A DNA stretch of 64,000 nt from Acinetobacter sp. HY1485 (GCF_027568475.1 NZ_JANKZG010000004.1:186001-250000), one strand, 5' to 3'. Shown: positions 9,157 to 19,912, counted from the first letter of the stretch. Translations and numbers: made by a program. Notes: a model not told the origin generated them from the sequence alone.

Positions 9157-11457
9157 CTATGCAGAAATAAGGCGATCGGTTTTGACCATGTCATGCAAAC
9201 CATGTTGTCTAAAAAAGTGCTCAATTTTACTTTTTACCACAAGTGGATTGTCTAAATGAATGACATCTTGGAGTAATTGCTCTGCATCTTCTAATGACAC
9301 ATGACAAATTGCTTTTCTCACTCTTAAGATATTACTTGAGCTCATAGACAGTGTATTAAAGCCCATGGCTATAAGAAGTATTGCAGACAGTGGATCGCCT
9401 GCCATTTCACCACATACGCTAATCGGTTTATCGTATTTTTGACATTCTTGAATAAGATAAGACAAAGCACGTAAAACAGCAGGATGGTAGTGTGAATACA
9501 CTCCCGATACATGTGGGTTATTACGATCAACAGCGAGTAAGTATTGAATTAAGTCATTTGAGCCTACCGAGAAGAAATCGACTAATTGAGCGAATTCTTT
9601 GATTTGGAACAAAATACTTGGTACTTCAACCATAATTCCAATTTTAGGTTTGGCAATTTTAACTTGTTCTTCTTCTTGTACTGCCATCCAATCACGTTCA
9701 AGTAAATACAGTACTTCTTCTACTTCGCTGACACTAGTGACCATCGGCAATAAAATATGTAAGTTATTGAGCCCAATACTTGCTTTGAGCATGGCACGAA
9801 TTTGTGCAGAAAAAATTTCGGGATGATCAAGAGTAAAACGTAAACCACGCCAACCGAGTGCAGAGTTATCTTCATCAATACTGAAATACGGTAATTCCTT
9901 GTCTGCACCAATATCAAGGGTACGCATAATCACAGGTTTATTCGCAAAGTGACTCAGTTGCTGACGGTAAATGGTGCGTTGTTCTTCTTCACCAGGAAAG
10001 CGGTCACGTAGCATAAATGGAATTTCGCTACGGTATAAACCAACGCCTTTTGCCCCACGTTGTACGCCACGGATCACATCAATCATTAAGCCTGTATTTA
10101 CAAATAATTTGATGGGTACACCATCGGGTGTAATCGCGTCTTTAGTTTCATATTGTTTTAAGTCTTTGGCAATTTCTTCTTCTTCTTTTTGAATTTCTTT
10201 ATAGCGTTGGCGTAATCTGCGTGGTGGGTGAATGGTCACACGCCCTTGATAAGCATCTACAATCATCTCCACATCGTCAAGGGTGTTGATGGGTAACTCT
10301 GTAACGCCAACCACAGTAGGAATGCCAAGTGCACGTGCCACAATCACCATGTGGGAGTTTGCAGCGCCTTCGCTGGTTACAATTGCAGCAATTTTATCGA
10401 CAGGCAGTTCAACTAATGCCGCTGTACTAATTTCTTCGCCAATCAAAATACTTTCGGAGCTAATCTCTCGGTGGCTTGGATCTGACTCTTGCAGTGAGGC
10501 AAGAATACGCCGTCCTAAGTCTTTTAAGTCGGATACTCGTTCACGTAAGTAGTCATCTTCCATTTGTGCAAACAAAGAAATATGTTTATCAATGACACGT
10601 TTAACCGCACCTTGTGCCCAAATACCATCTTTAATTTCTGCTTGAATTTCGGCAGGCAAAGCATTTTCATCAAGCATGCGTAAAAACACACTAAACAAGG
10701 CACGTTCTTCTGCCATGAGTGCATCTTTCATTTTTTCATCGAGTGATTGAATTTCTGTACGTACAGAAGTAATCGCTTGATGAAGTAAATTAAGCTCTTG
10801 GCTGATATCTTCTGCTTCACGGTCGGGAACAGCACTTAAATCTGCAGGGGGATATAAAATAATAGCGCGACCAAGTGCAATGCCGCCTGAGCCTGAAACA
10901 CCTTTAAAGGTTTTGTAATTGGCAATATTGGAGCTAGACACTTTTTTAAAGACATCAATATTACCCACAGCATGGGCATGTGCAATTAAACCTGAAAGCT
11001 GGGCACATAGCGTCACTAAAAACGATTCGGCAGCTTCACTGAAGTCTTGAGGCGCTTTATTTTGTACCACTAAAACACCCATCACACGGCGGCGATACAT
11101 GACAGGTACACCCAAAAACGAGTGATAGAGTTCTTCACCTGTTTGTGGAAAGTAGGCATAACGCGTGTGCTGAGCCGCATTGTCTAGGTTAACAATTTCC
11201 TCACGTTGTCCGACTAAGCCTACTAAGCCTTCGCCTGATTGTAACGATACTGTACCGACTGCTTCGGGGTTTAAGCCTTTGGTTGCCATAAGAACATAAC
11301 ATTGGTTACGCTCATCAAGGAGGTAAATCGAACAGACATCAACATCCATAGCGGCAGAGACTTGATTGACCATAATCTCTAAGGATTCATGCAAACCGCC
11401 AGACGCATTAATTTCTTGGACAATTCGTCTTAGGGTGTCTAGTTGCATGTTCGACAT
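9157..11457 (-). CDS. ptsP: PEP-protein phosphotransferase PtsP (enzyme I Ntr)
   Basis: First enzyme of the nitrogen-related PTS; moves phosphate from phosphoenolpyruvate to NPr. The 766 residues carry an N-terminal GAF domain (about 1-160), the enzyme I N-terminal region (about 185-310), and the phosphohistidine domain with H369 in EGAANSHMVIVARALG. The PEP-binding TIM barrel at the C-terminus contains GADKELPYF and the conserved SVCGEMAGD cysteine motif. It follows rppH with a 35-base gap in the same orientation, as in E. coli and Pseudomonas, so an rppH-ptsP operon is likely. Confidence 0.96.
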   Translation of the reverse strand: MSNMQLDTLRRIVQEINASGGLHESLEIMVNQVSAAMDVDVCSIYLLDERNQCYVLMATKGLNPEAVGTVSLQSGEGLVGLVGQREEIVNLDNAAQHTRYAYFPQTGEELYHSFLGVPVMYRRRVMGVLVVQNKAPQDFSEAAESFLVTLCAQLSGLIAHAHAVGNIDVFKKVSSSNIANYKTFKGVSGSGGIALGRAIILYPPADLSAVPDREAEDISQELNLLHQAITSVRTEIQSLDEKMKDALMAEERALFSVFLRMLDENALPAEIQAEIKDGIWAQGAVKRVIDKHISLFAQMEDDYLRERVSDLKDLGRRILASLQESDPSHREISSESILIGEEISTAALVELPVDKIAAIVTSEGAANSHMVIVARALGIPTVVGVTELPINTLDDVEMIVDAYQGRVTIHPPRRLRQRYKEIQKEEEEIAKDLKQYETKDAITPDGVPIKLFVNTGLMIDVIRGVQRGAKGVGLYRSEIPFMLRDRFPGEEEQRTIYRQQLSHFANKPVIMRTLDIGADKELPYFSIDEDNSALGWRGLRFTLDHPEIFSAQIRAMLKASIGLNNLHILLPMVTSVSEVEEVLYLLERDWMAVQEEEQVKIAKPKIGIMVEVPSILFQIKEFAQLVDFFSVGSNDLIQYLLAVDRNNPHVSGVYSHYHPAVLRALSYLIQECQKYDKPISVCGEMAGDPLSAILLIAMGFNTLSMSSSNILRVRKAICHVSLEDAEQLLQDVIHLDNPLVVKSKIEHFFRQHGLHDMVKTDRLISA

Positions 11458-11492
11458 AAAAGCATACTCCGAGCAATAAAAACAGCAGTGAC

Positions 11493-11966
11493 TTAATGAG
11501 GTAGATATCTACACAGTTCTGTCATCGCTTTACGGTAAACGTCACGTTTAAAATTTACTACTTGTCCTAGTGGATACCAATAACTCACCCATTGCCATTG
11601 ATCAAACTCGGGTGGATCGGATAAATTAAGCTGAATATGTCGGGGTGAACCCACCAATTTCAGCAAAAACCATTTTTGTTTTTGTCCAATACAAACGGGT
11701 TCTGAACCAATCCGAATGTAACGGTGAGGCAGACGATAACGCAACCAACCTCGGGTTTGCGCAATAATTTGGACGTGCTCTGGCAAGAGACCGACTTCTT
11801 CTTCAAGCTCTCGGTAAAGTGCCTGTTCGGGTGTTTCTCCGTATTGGATACCACCTTGTGGAAATTGCCATGCATTGTGTCCAATGCGTTTTGCCCATAA
11901 AACTTGTCCGTTATCGTTTGCCAAAATGATCCCGACATTGGGTCGGAAACCTTCAGAGTCGATCAT
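11493..11966 (-). CDS. rppH: RNA pyrophosphohydrolase RppH
   Basis: Nudix hydrolase that removes pyrophosphate from 5'-triphosphate mRNA ends and so triggers RNase E-dependent decay. 157 aa. The Nudix box [20 protein letters not shown] starts at residue 38, with the metal-binding REXXEE glutamates in place. The N-terminal [15 protein letters not shown] and the WQFPQGG motif are diagnostic of RppH. It is probably the first gene of an operon with ptsP. Confidence 0.96.
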   Translation of the reverse strand: MIDSEGFRPNVGIILANDNGQVLWAKRIGHNAWQFPQGGIQYGETPEQALYRELEEEVGLLPEHVQIIAQTRGWLRYRLPHRYIRIGSEPVCIGQKQKWFLLKLVGSPRHIQLNLSDPPEFDQWQWVSYWYPLGQVVNFKRDVYRKAMTELCRYLPH

Positions 11967-12137
11967 TTGGCTTTCCTAAATCTGTTTTCTAGTTGTCTTT
12001 TGTTCGGGGATAATCCATCTCAAAAAAAGACCAAAGAATATTGTTAAAAATTGCTATGATCTTAACGAATTTCTTGCCATTAGCGAGAATTGATTTACAT
12101 TTTTTTTCTTTATTTTTCAGATTAAACGAGAATTTTT

Positions 12138-12788
12138 ATGAAATTGGCTTTATTTGATCTTGATCATACCTTGTTAAATACCGATTCAGACCATTCATGG
12201 GGCGAGTTTTTAGTCAATGAGGGTTTAGTCGATCCTGTACGCCATCGTCAGATGAATGATCAGTTTTATGAAGATTATAAGGCAGGGCAGTTAGACCCAA
12301 TTGCTTATAATGAATTTGTGTTTGAATTTTTAACACAGCATAGCGATGATGAACTTCAGGCATTGCATCAGCGTTTTATGCAAAATGTAATTGCACCACA
12401 AATGCGCCCTGAAGGTGCAAAAACCATTCAAGCGCATTTATCGCTTGGGCATACTGTAGTCGGAATTACAGCAACGAGTGATTTTATTACCATGCCTATT
12501 TTTAATGCGTTTGATATTCATAACGTGATTGCCACGCGTGCTGAATATGTAGATAGGCGTTATACGGGCAAAGTAGCAGGTGTGCCGTGTTATCAAGAAG
12601 GTAAAATTACGCGTCTAAATGAGTGGTTAGCAGGGCAAGAGGTAGAAGAATCTTGGGCATATTCAGATTCTATAAATGACCGTGCTTTACTTGAACATGC
12701 CACACATCCTATTGCGGTTAATCCTGATGAGCGATTATTGGCACTTGCACAAGAAAAAGGCTGGCGTATTGCAGATTGGTCATTGTAA
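12138..12788 (+). CDS. HAD-IB family phosphatase-like protein
   Basis: A 216-aa HAD-superfamily protein of the SerB-like IB subfamily. Motif I is DLDHTL (D7, D9), with His replacing the usual Gly; this variant is common in the HAD-IB group near rppH. TATSDFI (motif II) and YSDSINDRALLE (motif IV) are present. Substrate unknown. It is divergent from rppH, and its last 9 bases overlap the convergent LysR gene. Confidence 0.85.
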   Translation: MKLALFDLDHTLLNTDSDHSWGEFLVNEGLVDPVRHRQMNDQFYEDYKAGQLDPIAYNEFVFEFLTQHSDDELQALHQRFMQNVIAPQMRPEGAKTIQAHLSLGHTVVGITATSDFITMPIFNAFDIHNVIATRAEYVDRRYTGKVAGVPCYQEGKITRLNEWLAGQEVEESWAYSDSINDRALLEHATHPIAVNPDERLLALAQEKGWRIADWSL

Positions 12789-13643
12789 ATTAACGAGTTC
12801 AATGAGGGCTTGTAAGGCTTTGGACTGTGTGCGTGCAGGATGCCAAACCAAGCCCAACTCGCGCTTAAGCTCTAAATTAATGTCTAGGCGGTGCAGGTCT
12901 TGATTGAGTAAAGTTTGAGGCAATACCGACCAACCCAAACCAATAGAAACCAACATACGAATGGATTCTAAAGGATTGTTACGCATCATAATTTTAGGCT
13001 TAAGCCCTTGTTGTTCAAAGGCGGCTAATGTAATTTGACTAGTATAGGTTTTTGCCGCAGGCAATAAACTTTGATAATGCATTAAGTCTTGTAGCTGTAA
13101 GTTTTTAGCTTGTGCTAAGGCATGAAAAGGTGCCACTACAAAGATAAGAGGGTCTTCCCACATGGGTTGATAGGTCAAACGTTCATCACCATGCGGCGGT
13201 AGGGTTAAAAATGCAATTTCTAAGTCGCCTGCCAAAACTTGTTCGTGTGCTTGCTCTGAATCTACAAAACGTACATCAAGGGTAACTTGTGGGTAAAGTT
13301 GGGCGTATTTTTTGAGGTAAGGGGCAAGATGGTGTAAGCCAATATGGTGGCTTGTACCCAACCGTAATGTGCCTTGAATATGATGCTGTTCATGGCTTAC
13401 GGTATGTTGCATTTCTTTAAGTTCATTGAGCCAAATTTTTACTTTAGGCAGTAACGTGTGGGCAGCATGGGTGGGTTGTATACCTCGTCCTGCGGCTTCA
13501 AATAAAGAAATACCAAAATATTGTTCTAAACTATGAATACGTTTGGTGACTGCAGGTTGTGTAATAAACAGCTGATCGGCAGCAGTTGAAATAGCACCTG
13601 TTTCCATAACTTTAATAAAAGCTTCAAACGCAGCAAGGTTCAT
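12780..13643 (-). CDS. LysR-family transcriptional regulator
   Basis: An LTTR of 287 aa from ATG 13643, which has AGGA about 7 bases upstream. A TTG six codons further up is less likely because it would bury that ribosome site. The HTH segment is at about residues 15-45 (TAADQLFITQPAVTKRIHSL). The effector domain includes LGWSVLPQTLL. The N-terminus resembles the CysB/MetR-like branch, but target and ligand are not evident. Divergent from the unknown gene at 13673 with only 29 bases between starts, so it may repress or activate that gene; its 3' end overlaps the HAD gene. Confidence 0.88.
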   Translation of the reverse strand: MNLAAFEAFIKVMETGAISTAADQLFITQPAVTKRIHSLEQYFGISLFEAAGRGIQPTHAAHTLLPKVKIWLNELKEMQHTVSHEQHHIQGTLRLGTSHHIGLHHLAPYLKKYAQLYPQVTLDVRFVDSEQAHEQVLAGDLEIAFLTLPPHGDERLTYQPMWEDPLIFVVAPFHALAQAKNLQLQDLMHYQSLLPAAKTYTSQITLAAFEQQGLKPKIMMRNNPLESIRMLVSIGLGWSVLPQTLLNQDLHRLDINLELKRELGLVWHPARTQSKALQALIELVNLQ

Positions 13644-13672
13644 ATTTTTCCTGTAAATCAAAGGGGTATTGA

Positions 13673-14443
13673 TTGAGTTATCGGCGTTATAATTATACAG
13701 ACTGTTATGGTCTACTTAGATGTTTTTTTCTTTGCTTTATTTTTGCCTGTTTATTTGGGGATTTTTTAAGTTTTATTTTAGGGGTGACGGCATTTGTAAC
13801 AGGGCTTTTTTTACTATCTTACCGCCCTTGGCGTTACTTCAAAATAAGTTATCGGTTGTGGCAACTTAATCGTTATAAAATTCCTCAAGATGTCGAAGAT
13901 GCGTTTAAAGCAAATTATCCTCGTTTAACCCAAAAACAGTACCAACTTATTGTGGCAGGTTTTAAAGATTTTATTGCCCTATATTTGTTGGATAAAAAAA
14001 GATACTACCTACCATCACATGCAGTTCATCACTTTATTAAAGTCTACGCACGTCATGGTGTTGCCTATCAAACGATGTGGCAACAGTTTTTATCTGATGT
14101 ACCTCGTTATTATGTAAATGAACAAAAATCTGCATTAGCATCAACATTTAAAATGGCATGTTACTTAAACAAGGTGAAGCCATCTTGTCAGTTACCTCGT
14201 TTATTTAAGATAGATGAACAGCTACAAGATCAGCTTAAAGATGCCAAAATATTTGATCATTCTGTATTGTTTTCAAATTTGTCTTTTGATTTAAAAAAGT
14301 CAGACCGTTACAGGACTTGGTTTAGGAAGTTTTTTAAAATTAAAACACGCCGTTCGTCTTATTCTAATAGCGATACAAATAGTAGTATTGATTTTATGTG
14401 GAACAGCGACTCATCTTCTGATAGTAGTAGCGGATGTGATTAA
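13673..14443 (+). CDS. Membrane-anchored protein of unknown function, Ser/Asp tail (paralogue A)
   Basis: A 256-aa protein starting at TTG, supported by AAGGGG six bases upstream; no in-frame ATG precedes the hydrophobic region. Residues about 10-50 form one or two membrane segments (Cys/Phe-rich). The cytosolic part has IPQDVEDAF, LPSHAVHHFI and a CQLPRLFKIDEQL segment. The tail is Ser/Asp-rich and ends SSGCD. The layout (Trp/His-poor PSHAV block, then LPxLFxxD, then low-complexity tail) faintly recalls bacterial proteins called glycine-rich-domain/DUF1399-like, from memory only. The next gene has the same order of elements. Function unknown. Confidence 0.65.
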   Translation: MSYRRYNYTDCYGLLRCFFLCFIFACLFGDFLSFILGVTAFVTGLFLLSYRPWRYFKISYRLWQLNRYKIPQDVEDAFKANYPRLTQKQYQLIVAGFKDFIALYLLDKKRYYLPSHAVHHFIKVYARHGVAYQTMWQQFLSDVPRYYVNEQKSALASTFKMACYLNKVKPSCQLPRLFKIDEQLQDQLKDAKIFDHSVLFSNLSFDLKKSDRYRTWFRKFFKIKTRRSSYSNSDTNSSIDFMWNSDSSSDSSSGCD

Positions 14444-14538
14444 GTTAGAATTTATTTTTATAAAATAATGATGATTAAGATATTTGGTGTTCAATGCAAT
14501 ATTTAAAGAATTTTTTACGGTAGTTTTTATTTAAGATC

Positions 14539-15417
14539 ATGTTATTACAAGTTATGCCAACGTTAGATGTATTATTGTTTGCATTAAATTTTGGTTTAAA
14601 AAAAGAACAATTTCTTGTAGAGCTCGTTTTATCAGCCACTTTTAGTATGTTAATTGTTCCTTATTCTTTTGAAAAAAGAAAATTTAATATTCCTGATCAA
14701 ATTTGGGAGAGCTTTATATCAAAAGGTTTTTCTATTACACCAATGCAAAAAAAAGAAATTGAACATGCATTTTGGGATTTTATTTGCATTCATAAAGGTA
14801 AAAATAAAAACTATGTCTCATCATCTTATGTACTAAATGAGTTTATTTTAACTTATCAAGCGCATACCGAATTATCTAAAAAAATGACATGCAGACATTT
14901 AAATCGGTTTTGGAATTATGAAGCGAATCCTGATTTTAGAGATTTTAAGTTTAGCCGGTATAGACGAAAAATAAGACATGTTAAGTTAAGAAACTATCGT
15001 AGAGTACCTGCATATTTACATACTTACCATGCACTAAATAAAAAAGGGAGAGGCGTCGGGTCAAACCGTTTACCTGATGTGTTTTTATTAGATTGGACAT
15101 TAGAAAACTTAGGTGGTGTGGCTTACAGTTTAAGGGAAATTTTACACATCAAAGAAAATTATCATCTCAACGAATCGTTTAAAACAAGTGAAATAGCAAC
15201 GACTGCATTTGTTTCAAATGTTGTATTGGAGCAATTATTTAAAGATTATCAATCCGAACCTATCGATTGGTTAGGTACAGGTTCAAGTTAGAGTAGTTCA
15301 GATTCTAGTTCAAGTTGGAATAGTTCTACTTCATCAGATGCAAGCTCAAGTTACCATAACTCTGATTCTTATGACTCTCATAATGCTGATAGTTCAGATG
15401 ATGGAGGAGATGACTAA
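14539..15417 (+). pseudogene. Paralogue B of unknown family, in-frame TAG before Ser/Asp tail
   Basis: Reads from ATG 14539 for 250 codons to TAG at 15289-15291, then continues in the same frame for 41 more codons of Ser/Asp/Asn-rich sequence to TAA at 15415. Like the preceding gene it has a hydrophobic start, an IPDQIWESF block, an SSSYVLNEFI block and NRLPDVFLLD before the tail. Because the region after TAG keeps the low-complexity composition of the sister gene's tail, the TAG looks recent (one change from TCG Ser or TGG Trp) or is read through. The 250-aa shorter product may still be made. Function unknown. Confidence 0.6.
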
Positions 15418-15456
15418 ATCATTCCAAAAAGTTTTCTAACGTATAAAAATGATAAA

Positions 15457-15485
15457 TTAGATTTATAAAAAACCCTTGCTATACT
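15457..15485 (+). promoter_or_regulatory. Candidate leuC promoter
   Basis: -35-like TTAGAT (15457-15462), 17-base spacer, -10 TATACT (15480-15485), ending 36 bases before the leuC start. The -10 is good and the -35 weak. No leader-peptide run of Leu codons was seen. Confidence 0.45.
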
Positions 15486-15521
15486 TAAGAAAAATTACCC
15501 AGTCCAATGGAGTAGCACGAC

Positions 15522-16940
15522 ATGGCAGGCAAAACTTTATATGACAAATTGTGGGACGACCATTTAGTTAAGCAACGTGACGATGGCTCAAGCTTAATTT
15601 ACATTGATCGTCAGCTTTTACACGAAGTAACATCGCCACAAGCATTTGAAGGTTTACAGCTTGCAGGTCGAAAGCCATGGCGTTTGAGTGCCAATGTAGC
15701 AACGCCTGACCATAACGTGCCAACCTCTAAAAAAGAACGTGAACAAGGCATTGCAGGGATCGAAGACACTACATCACGTATTCAGGTTCAAACATTAGAC
15801 GATAACTGCAAAAGTTTTAACATTGTTGAATTTGGTATTAACGATGTACGTCAAGGCATTGTGCATGTGGTGGGGCCTGAGCAAGGTTTAACATTACCAG
15901 GTATGACAGTTGTGTGTGGCGATTCACATACAGCGACACACGGTGCATTTGGTTGTTTGGCACATGGTATTGGTACATCAGAAGTAGAGCATGTACTTGC
16001 AACGCAGTGTTTAGTTCAAAAGAAAATGAAAAACATGCTTGTACGTGTAGATGGCACGTTGGGCAAAGGTGTAACGTCTAAAGATGTCGTTCTTGCCATT
16101 ATTGGTAAAATTGGTACAGCAGGCGGTACAGGTCATGCTATTGAATTTGGTGGTCAGGTTTTCCGTGATATGTCGATTGAAGGACGTATGACGGTGTGCA
16201 ACATGGCGATTGAAGCAGGTGCGCGTGTTGGTTTAGTAGGTGTTGATGAAAAAACTATCGAATATGTAAAAGACCGCCCGTATTCACCAAAAGGTGAAGA
16301 TTGGAATAAAGCGGTTGAGTATTGGAATACCCTACATTCTGATGAAGATGCACACTTTGATACGGTTGTAGTATTAAAAGGTGAAGAGATTGAGCCTCAG
16401 GTATCTTGGGGTACATCACCTGAAATGGTGATTCCTGTATCGCAAGCTGTGCCTACATTAGAACAAGCCAAAGATGAAGTTCAGCGTAAAGATTGGACGC
16501 GTGCTTATCAATATATGGGTTTAAATGCAGGTCAGGCATTGGCAGAGATTCAGCTTGATCGTGTGTTTATTGGTTCTTGTACCAACTCACGTATTGAAGA
16601 TATGCGTGCAGCGGCTGAAGTGGTTAAAGGTCGTAAAGTGGCATCAAGCATTAAGCAAGCTATGATTGTACCGGGCTCGGGCGTTGTTAAAGCACAAGCA
16701 GAAAAAGAAGGTTTAGACCAAATTTTTGTAGACGCAGGCTTTGAATGGCGTGAGCCGGGTTGCTCGATGTGTTTGGCAATGAATGCAGATAAGTTACAAG
16801 CAGGAGAGCATTGTGCCTCTACCTCAAACCGTAACTTTGAAGGGCGTCAGGGGAATGGCGGCCGTACACATTTAGTGAGTCCAGCAATGGCAGCGGCAGC
16901 GGCGATTGCAGGTCATTTTGTTGATGTTCGTACATTTTAA
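15522..16940 (+). CDS. leuC: 3-isopropylmalate dehydratase, large subunit
   Basis: With LeuD, isomerises 2-isopropylmalate to 3-isopropylmalate in leucine synthesis, using a [4Fe-4S] cluster. 472 aa, the usual bacterial length. The N-terminal [14 protein letters not shown] and the [14 protein letters not shown] motif are typical. Cluster cysteines are in FIGSCTNSR and in the [11 protein letters not shown] pair. First gene of leuC - PEBP gene - leuD - lipoprotein - leuB, all on the plus strand with short gaps. Confidence 0.98.
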   Translation: MAGKTLYDKLWDDHLVKQRDDGSSLIYIDRQLLHEVTSPQAFEGLQLAGRKPWRLSANVATPDHNVPTSKKEREQGIAGIEDTTSRIQVQTLDDNCKSFNIVEFGINDVRQGIVHVVGPEQGLTLPGMTVVCGDSHTATHGAFGCLAHGIGTSEVEHVLATQCLVQKKMKNMLVRVDGTLGKGVTSKDVVLAIIGKIGTAGGTGHAIEFGGQVFRDMSIEGRMTVCNMAIEAGARVGLVGVDEKTIEYVKDRPYSPKGEDWNKAVEYWNTLHSDEDAHFDTVVVLKGEEIEPQVSWGTSPEMVIPVSQAVPTLEQAKDEVQRKDWTRAYQYMGLNAGQALAEIQLDRVFIGSCTNSRIEDMRAAAEVVKGRKVASSIKQAMIVPGSGVVKAQAEKEGLDQIFVDAGFEWREPGCSMCLAMNADKLQAGEHCASTSNRNFEGRQGNGGRTHLVSPAMAAAAAIAGHFVDVRTF

Positions 16941-16955
16941 TTCAAGGTGATGCAG

Positions 16956-17495
16956 ATGATACGCCGTGTTTTGTTGAGTTTAATGGTGTCTAGTTCGGCT
17001 TATGCGTTAGATATTAAACAACCTGATGCACCCGTATCATCAACAATGCAACTTTATAGTCCATCTAAGACACTTAATATACAACACGTTGCCAATGCCT
17101 TTGGCTGTGAAGGACACAATGCAAGCCCTGAGTTAAGTTGGAAAAATGTACCTAAAGAGGCAAAATCTTTAGTGGTAACGATGTATGACCCCGATGCACC
17201 TACAGGTAGTGGTTTTTGGCATTGGAATGTCTATAACATCGACCCAACCGTGACGCATATTCAAAGTAATACGGTGCCACACAATGCACAGCAATTAAAA
17301 AATGATGCAGGGACACAAGGTTACTTTGGCGCATGCCCACCTGTAGGTGATCAGCCACATCGTTACATTTTTACCCTTTATGCTTTAAACACAACCTTAG
17401 ATGTACCCAATACAGTGACACCTGCGGTACTTGGGTTTAGTTTAAATGGCAAAGTTATTGCAAAATCACAGTTTATTGGCTACTACGGTCGTTAG
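16956..17495 (+). CDS. Secreted YbhB/YbcL-type PEBP (Raf kinase inhibitor-like) protein
   Basis: Phosphatidylethanolamine-binding-protein family. I place the start at ATG 16956, six bases after AAGGTG; ATG 16950 and GTG 16947 are in frame. The N-terminus [17 protein letters not shown] is a signal peptide with an ALD-type cleavage site, so the product is periplasmic. Family motifs are [17 protein letters not shown] and the [16 protein letters not shown] block that lines the ligand pocket. Lies between leuC and leuD with gaps of about 15 and 11 bases, so it is co-transcribed with them; no link to leucine synthesis is known to me. Confidence 0.85.
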   Translation: MIRRVLLSLMVSSSAYALDIKQPDAPVSSTMQLYSPSKTLNIQHVANAFGCEGHNASPELSWKNVPKEAKSLVVTMYDPDAPTGSGFWHWNVYNIDPTVTHIQSNTVPHNAQQLKNDAGTQGYFGACPPVGDQPHRYIFTLYALNTTLDVPNTVTPAVLGFSLNGKVIAKSQFIGYYGR

Positions 17496-17506
17496 AGGAA
17501 TTTCGC

Positions 17507-18157
17507 ATGAAAGCATATACAGTAGAACAAGGTATTGTTGCACCATTAGACCGTGCCAATGTAGATACCGATTTAATTATTCCAAAACAGTTTTTAAAGT
17601 CGATTAAACGCACAGGTTTTGGTGATAACTTATTTGATGAATTACGTTATTTAGATGAAGGTTATCCGGGGCAAGACAATACAAAACGTCCGATTAATCC
17701 TGATTTTGTATTGAACCAATCTCGCTATCAAGATGCTAAAATTTTGATTACTCGTCAAAACTTTGGCTGTGGTTCTAGCCGTGAGCATGCGCCTTGGGCA
17801 TTGAATGAATATGGTTTTCGTACCGTAATTGCACCAAGTTTTGCTGACATCTTTTTTAACAACTGTTTTAAAAACGGTATGTTGCCTGTGGTGCTTACCG
17901 AAGACCAAGTCGAGCAGTTATTTAAAGAATGTGCTGAACACGAAGGCTATAGCATCACGGTTGATTTAGAAGCACAAGAAGTACGCACACCAAATGGAAC
18001 AACATTTAAATTTGAGGTTGATCCGTTTCGTAAGCACTGCTTATTAAATGGTTTTGATGATATTGGTTTGACGTTACAAGATGCCGAAGTCATTAAAGAT
18101 TATGAGCAAAAAACCAAGCAGTCACGTCCTTGGGTGTTTGCAGAAATTCAAGGTTAA
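17507..18157 (+). CDS. leuD: 3-isopropylmalate dehydratase, small subunit
   Basis: Partner of LeuC in the aconitase-type isomerisation of isopropylmalate. 216 aa, the standard length of the proteobacterial form. Motifs include [32 protein letters not shown] and the [12 protein letters not shown] block. AGAGGA precedes the ATG. It lies 11 bases after the PEBP gene. Confidence 0.98.
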   Translation: MKAYTVEQGIVAPLDRANVDTDLIIPKQFLKSIKRTGFGDNLFDELRYLDEGYPGQDNTKRPINPDFVLNQSRYQDAKILITRQNFGCGSSREHAPWALNEYGFRTVIAPSFADIFFNNCFKNGMLPVVLTEDQVEQLFKECAEHEGYSITVDLEAQEVRTPNGTTFKFEVDPFRKHCLLNGFDDIGLTLQDAEVIKDYEQKTKQSRPWVFAEIQG

Positions 18158-18239
18158 TAAATTATAGCGAAATTGCCCGACTGTTGCTAACATGAGCCAT
18201 CATTTTTAGGCAAAGTGAGCTGTAAGGTTGGGCAATATC

Positions 18240-18821
18240 ATGCAAAACATTGTGGGACGAGCATTACTTTTAGGTGGGTGTGCGGTATTACTGAGTGCAT
18301 GTCAACATACACAACGTGCTTTAGATACTGTCAATATTTATACAGCACCGAAACCAGTCACAAATACCAATATACAAATTTATTGTACAGGTACAGAAAA
18401 CTGCGAATTTGAGCGGATTAATCGTACCGAAATTGTGAATGAAAGTACGCACCTTGTGAACCATGATGCGATTCAAAAAGGATACATTCGCTTAAAACCC
18501 AAACTTACAACTTTGCAAGCAAACTCAATTTATTTAACTGTACCTGCGGGACAAAACGAAGTGGTTATTCGTTTTTACCCAATTTCTAAAGACCGTGCAG
18601 AAAAAATTACGGTGATTCACAAATTTATGGCAGGACATACCTATACGTTTAATATGTACCGTGCCCGAAGCCGTGGTACAGGTAGTTTACTCAATGTATC
18701 TGCCCCAGACCCGTTATGTGTAGCATTGTTAGATGATAAACGTACAGTACGCCGTTTTTGTAAGCCATATAATGTGCTAACAGGTTTGGGCGAGTTTGCG
18801 GAGCAAAAAACAATATTTTAA
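18240..18821 (+). CDS. Putative lipoprotein of unknown function
   Basis: From ATG 18240 the product is 193 aa and starts with a lipoprotein signal, hydrophobic residues then the lipobox LLSAC, so the mature protein would be lipid-anchored at Cys. A TTG at 18228 directly abuts AAGG and is too close to be used. The mature part has several cysteines ([11 protein letters not shown] and later) and beta-strand-like sequence with no domain I recognise. Located between leuD and leuB in the operon, starting 80 bases after leuD and ending just before leuB. Confidence 0.75.
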   Translation: MQNIVGRALLLGGCAVLLSACQHTQRALDTVNIYTAPKPVTNTNIQIYCTGTENCEFERINRTEIVNESTHLVNHDAIQKGYIRLKPKLTTLQANSIYLTVPAGQNEVVIRFYPISKDRAEKITVIHKFMAGHTYTFNMYRARSRGTGSLLNVSAPDPLCVALLDDKRTVRRFCKPYNVLTGLGEFAEQKTIF

Positions 18822-18835
18822 AAATGGAAAACGAG

Positions 18836-19912
18836 ATGTCTAAACATATTCTTATTTTAGCAGGCGATGGAATTGGTCCTGAAATTATTGCAGCAGCAGA
18901 AACTGTTTTAACCACAGTTAACCAAAAATTTAACTTAGGGTTAACGTGGGAACAGGGTTTGTTGGGTGGCGCAGCCATTGATGCTCATGGACAGCCATAC
19001 CCTGAGGTAACAAGCCAACAAGCACAAAAAGCTGATGCTATTTTATTAGGTGCTGTAGGTGGTCCAAAATGGGATAAAATTGAGCGTTCAATCCGTCCTG
19101 AGCGTGGTTTGTTAAAAATCCGTAGTGAACTGAACTTGTTTGCAAATTTACGCCCTGCAATTTTGTATCCGCAATTGGCAGATGCTTCAAGCTTAAAACC
19201 TGAAATTGTGGCAGGTTTAGATATTCTGATTGTGCGTGAATTGACAGGCGGTATTTATTTTGGTCAACCGCGTGGTATTCGTGAATTAGAAAATGGCGAA
19301 AAGCAAGGTTATAACACAGACGTTTATTCAGAATCTGAAATTAAGCGAATTGCAAAAGTGGCATTTGAGTTAGCGCAGTTACGTGGTGGAAAGGTTTGCT
19401 CTGTTGATAAAGCAAACGTTTTAGAAGTCACAGAGTTATGGCGTCAAACAGTAACCGATTTACAGCAAGCTCAGTATCAAAACATTGATTTATCGCATAT
19501 GTATGTAGATAACGCTGCGATGCAATTGGTGCGTGCACCTAAACAGTTTGATGTATTGGTAACGGGTAATTTATTTGGTGATATCTTATCTGATGAAGCT
19601 GCAATGCTAACAGGCTCAATTGGGATGTTACCGTCTGCTTCTTTAGATGAAAACGGTAAAGGGATGTATGAGCCTTGTCATGGTTCTGCACCTGATATTG
19701 CAGGACAAGATATTGCTAACCCGCTTGCGACTATTTTATCTGTAGCAATGATGCTTCGTTATACCTTCCGTGAAGAAGCTGCAGCACAAGCAATTGAAGA
19801 TGCTGTCGGTAAAGTACTTGATCAAGGTATCCGTACAGGCGATATTATGTCTGAAGGCATGACCAAAGTAGGTACAAAAGCGATGGGTGAGGCAGTTGTA
19901 AGCGCATTATAA
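18836..19912 (+). CDS. leuB: 3-isopropylmalate dehydrogenase
   Basis: NAD-dependent oxidative decarboxylation of 3-isopropylmalate, the third leucine-specific step. I start at ATG 18836 ([16 protein letters not shown]), the usual N-terminus, with GGA upstream; ATG 18824 in frame adds MENE. 358 aa. The catalytic and substrate residues are in [14 protein letters not shown], the DKANVLE block, and [20 protein letters not shown]. The C-terminal [13 protein letters not shown] motif binds NAD. Last gene of the leu operon, followed by a hairpin. Confidence 0.97.
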   Translation: MSKHILILAGDGIGPEIIAAAETVLTTVNQKFNLGLTWEQGLLGGAAIDAHGQPYPEVTSQQAQKADAILLGAVGGPKWDKIERSIRPERGLLKIRSELNLFANLRPAILYPQLADASSLKPEIVAGLDILIVRELTGGIYFGQPRGIRELENGEKQGYNTDVYSESEIKRIAKVAFELAQLRGGKVCSVDKANVLEVTELWRQTVTDLQQAQYQNIDLSHMYVDNAAMQLVRAPKQFDVLVTGNLFGDILSDEAAMLTGSIGMLPSASLDENGKGMYEPCHGSAPDIAGQDIANPLATILSVAMMLRYTFREEAAAQAIEDAVGKVLDQGIRTGDIMSEGMTKVGTKAMGEAVVSAL

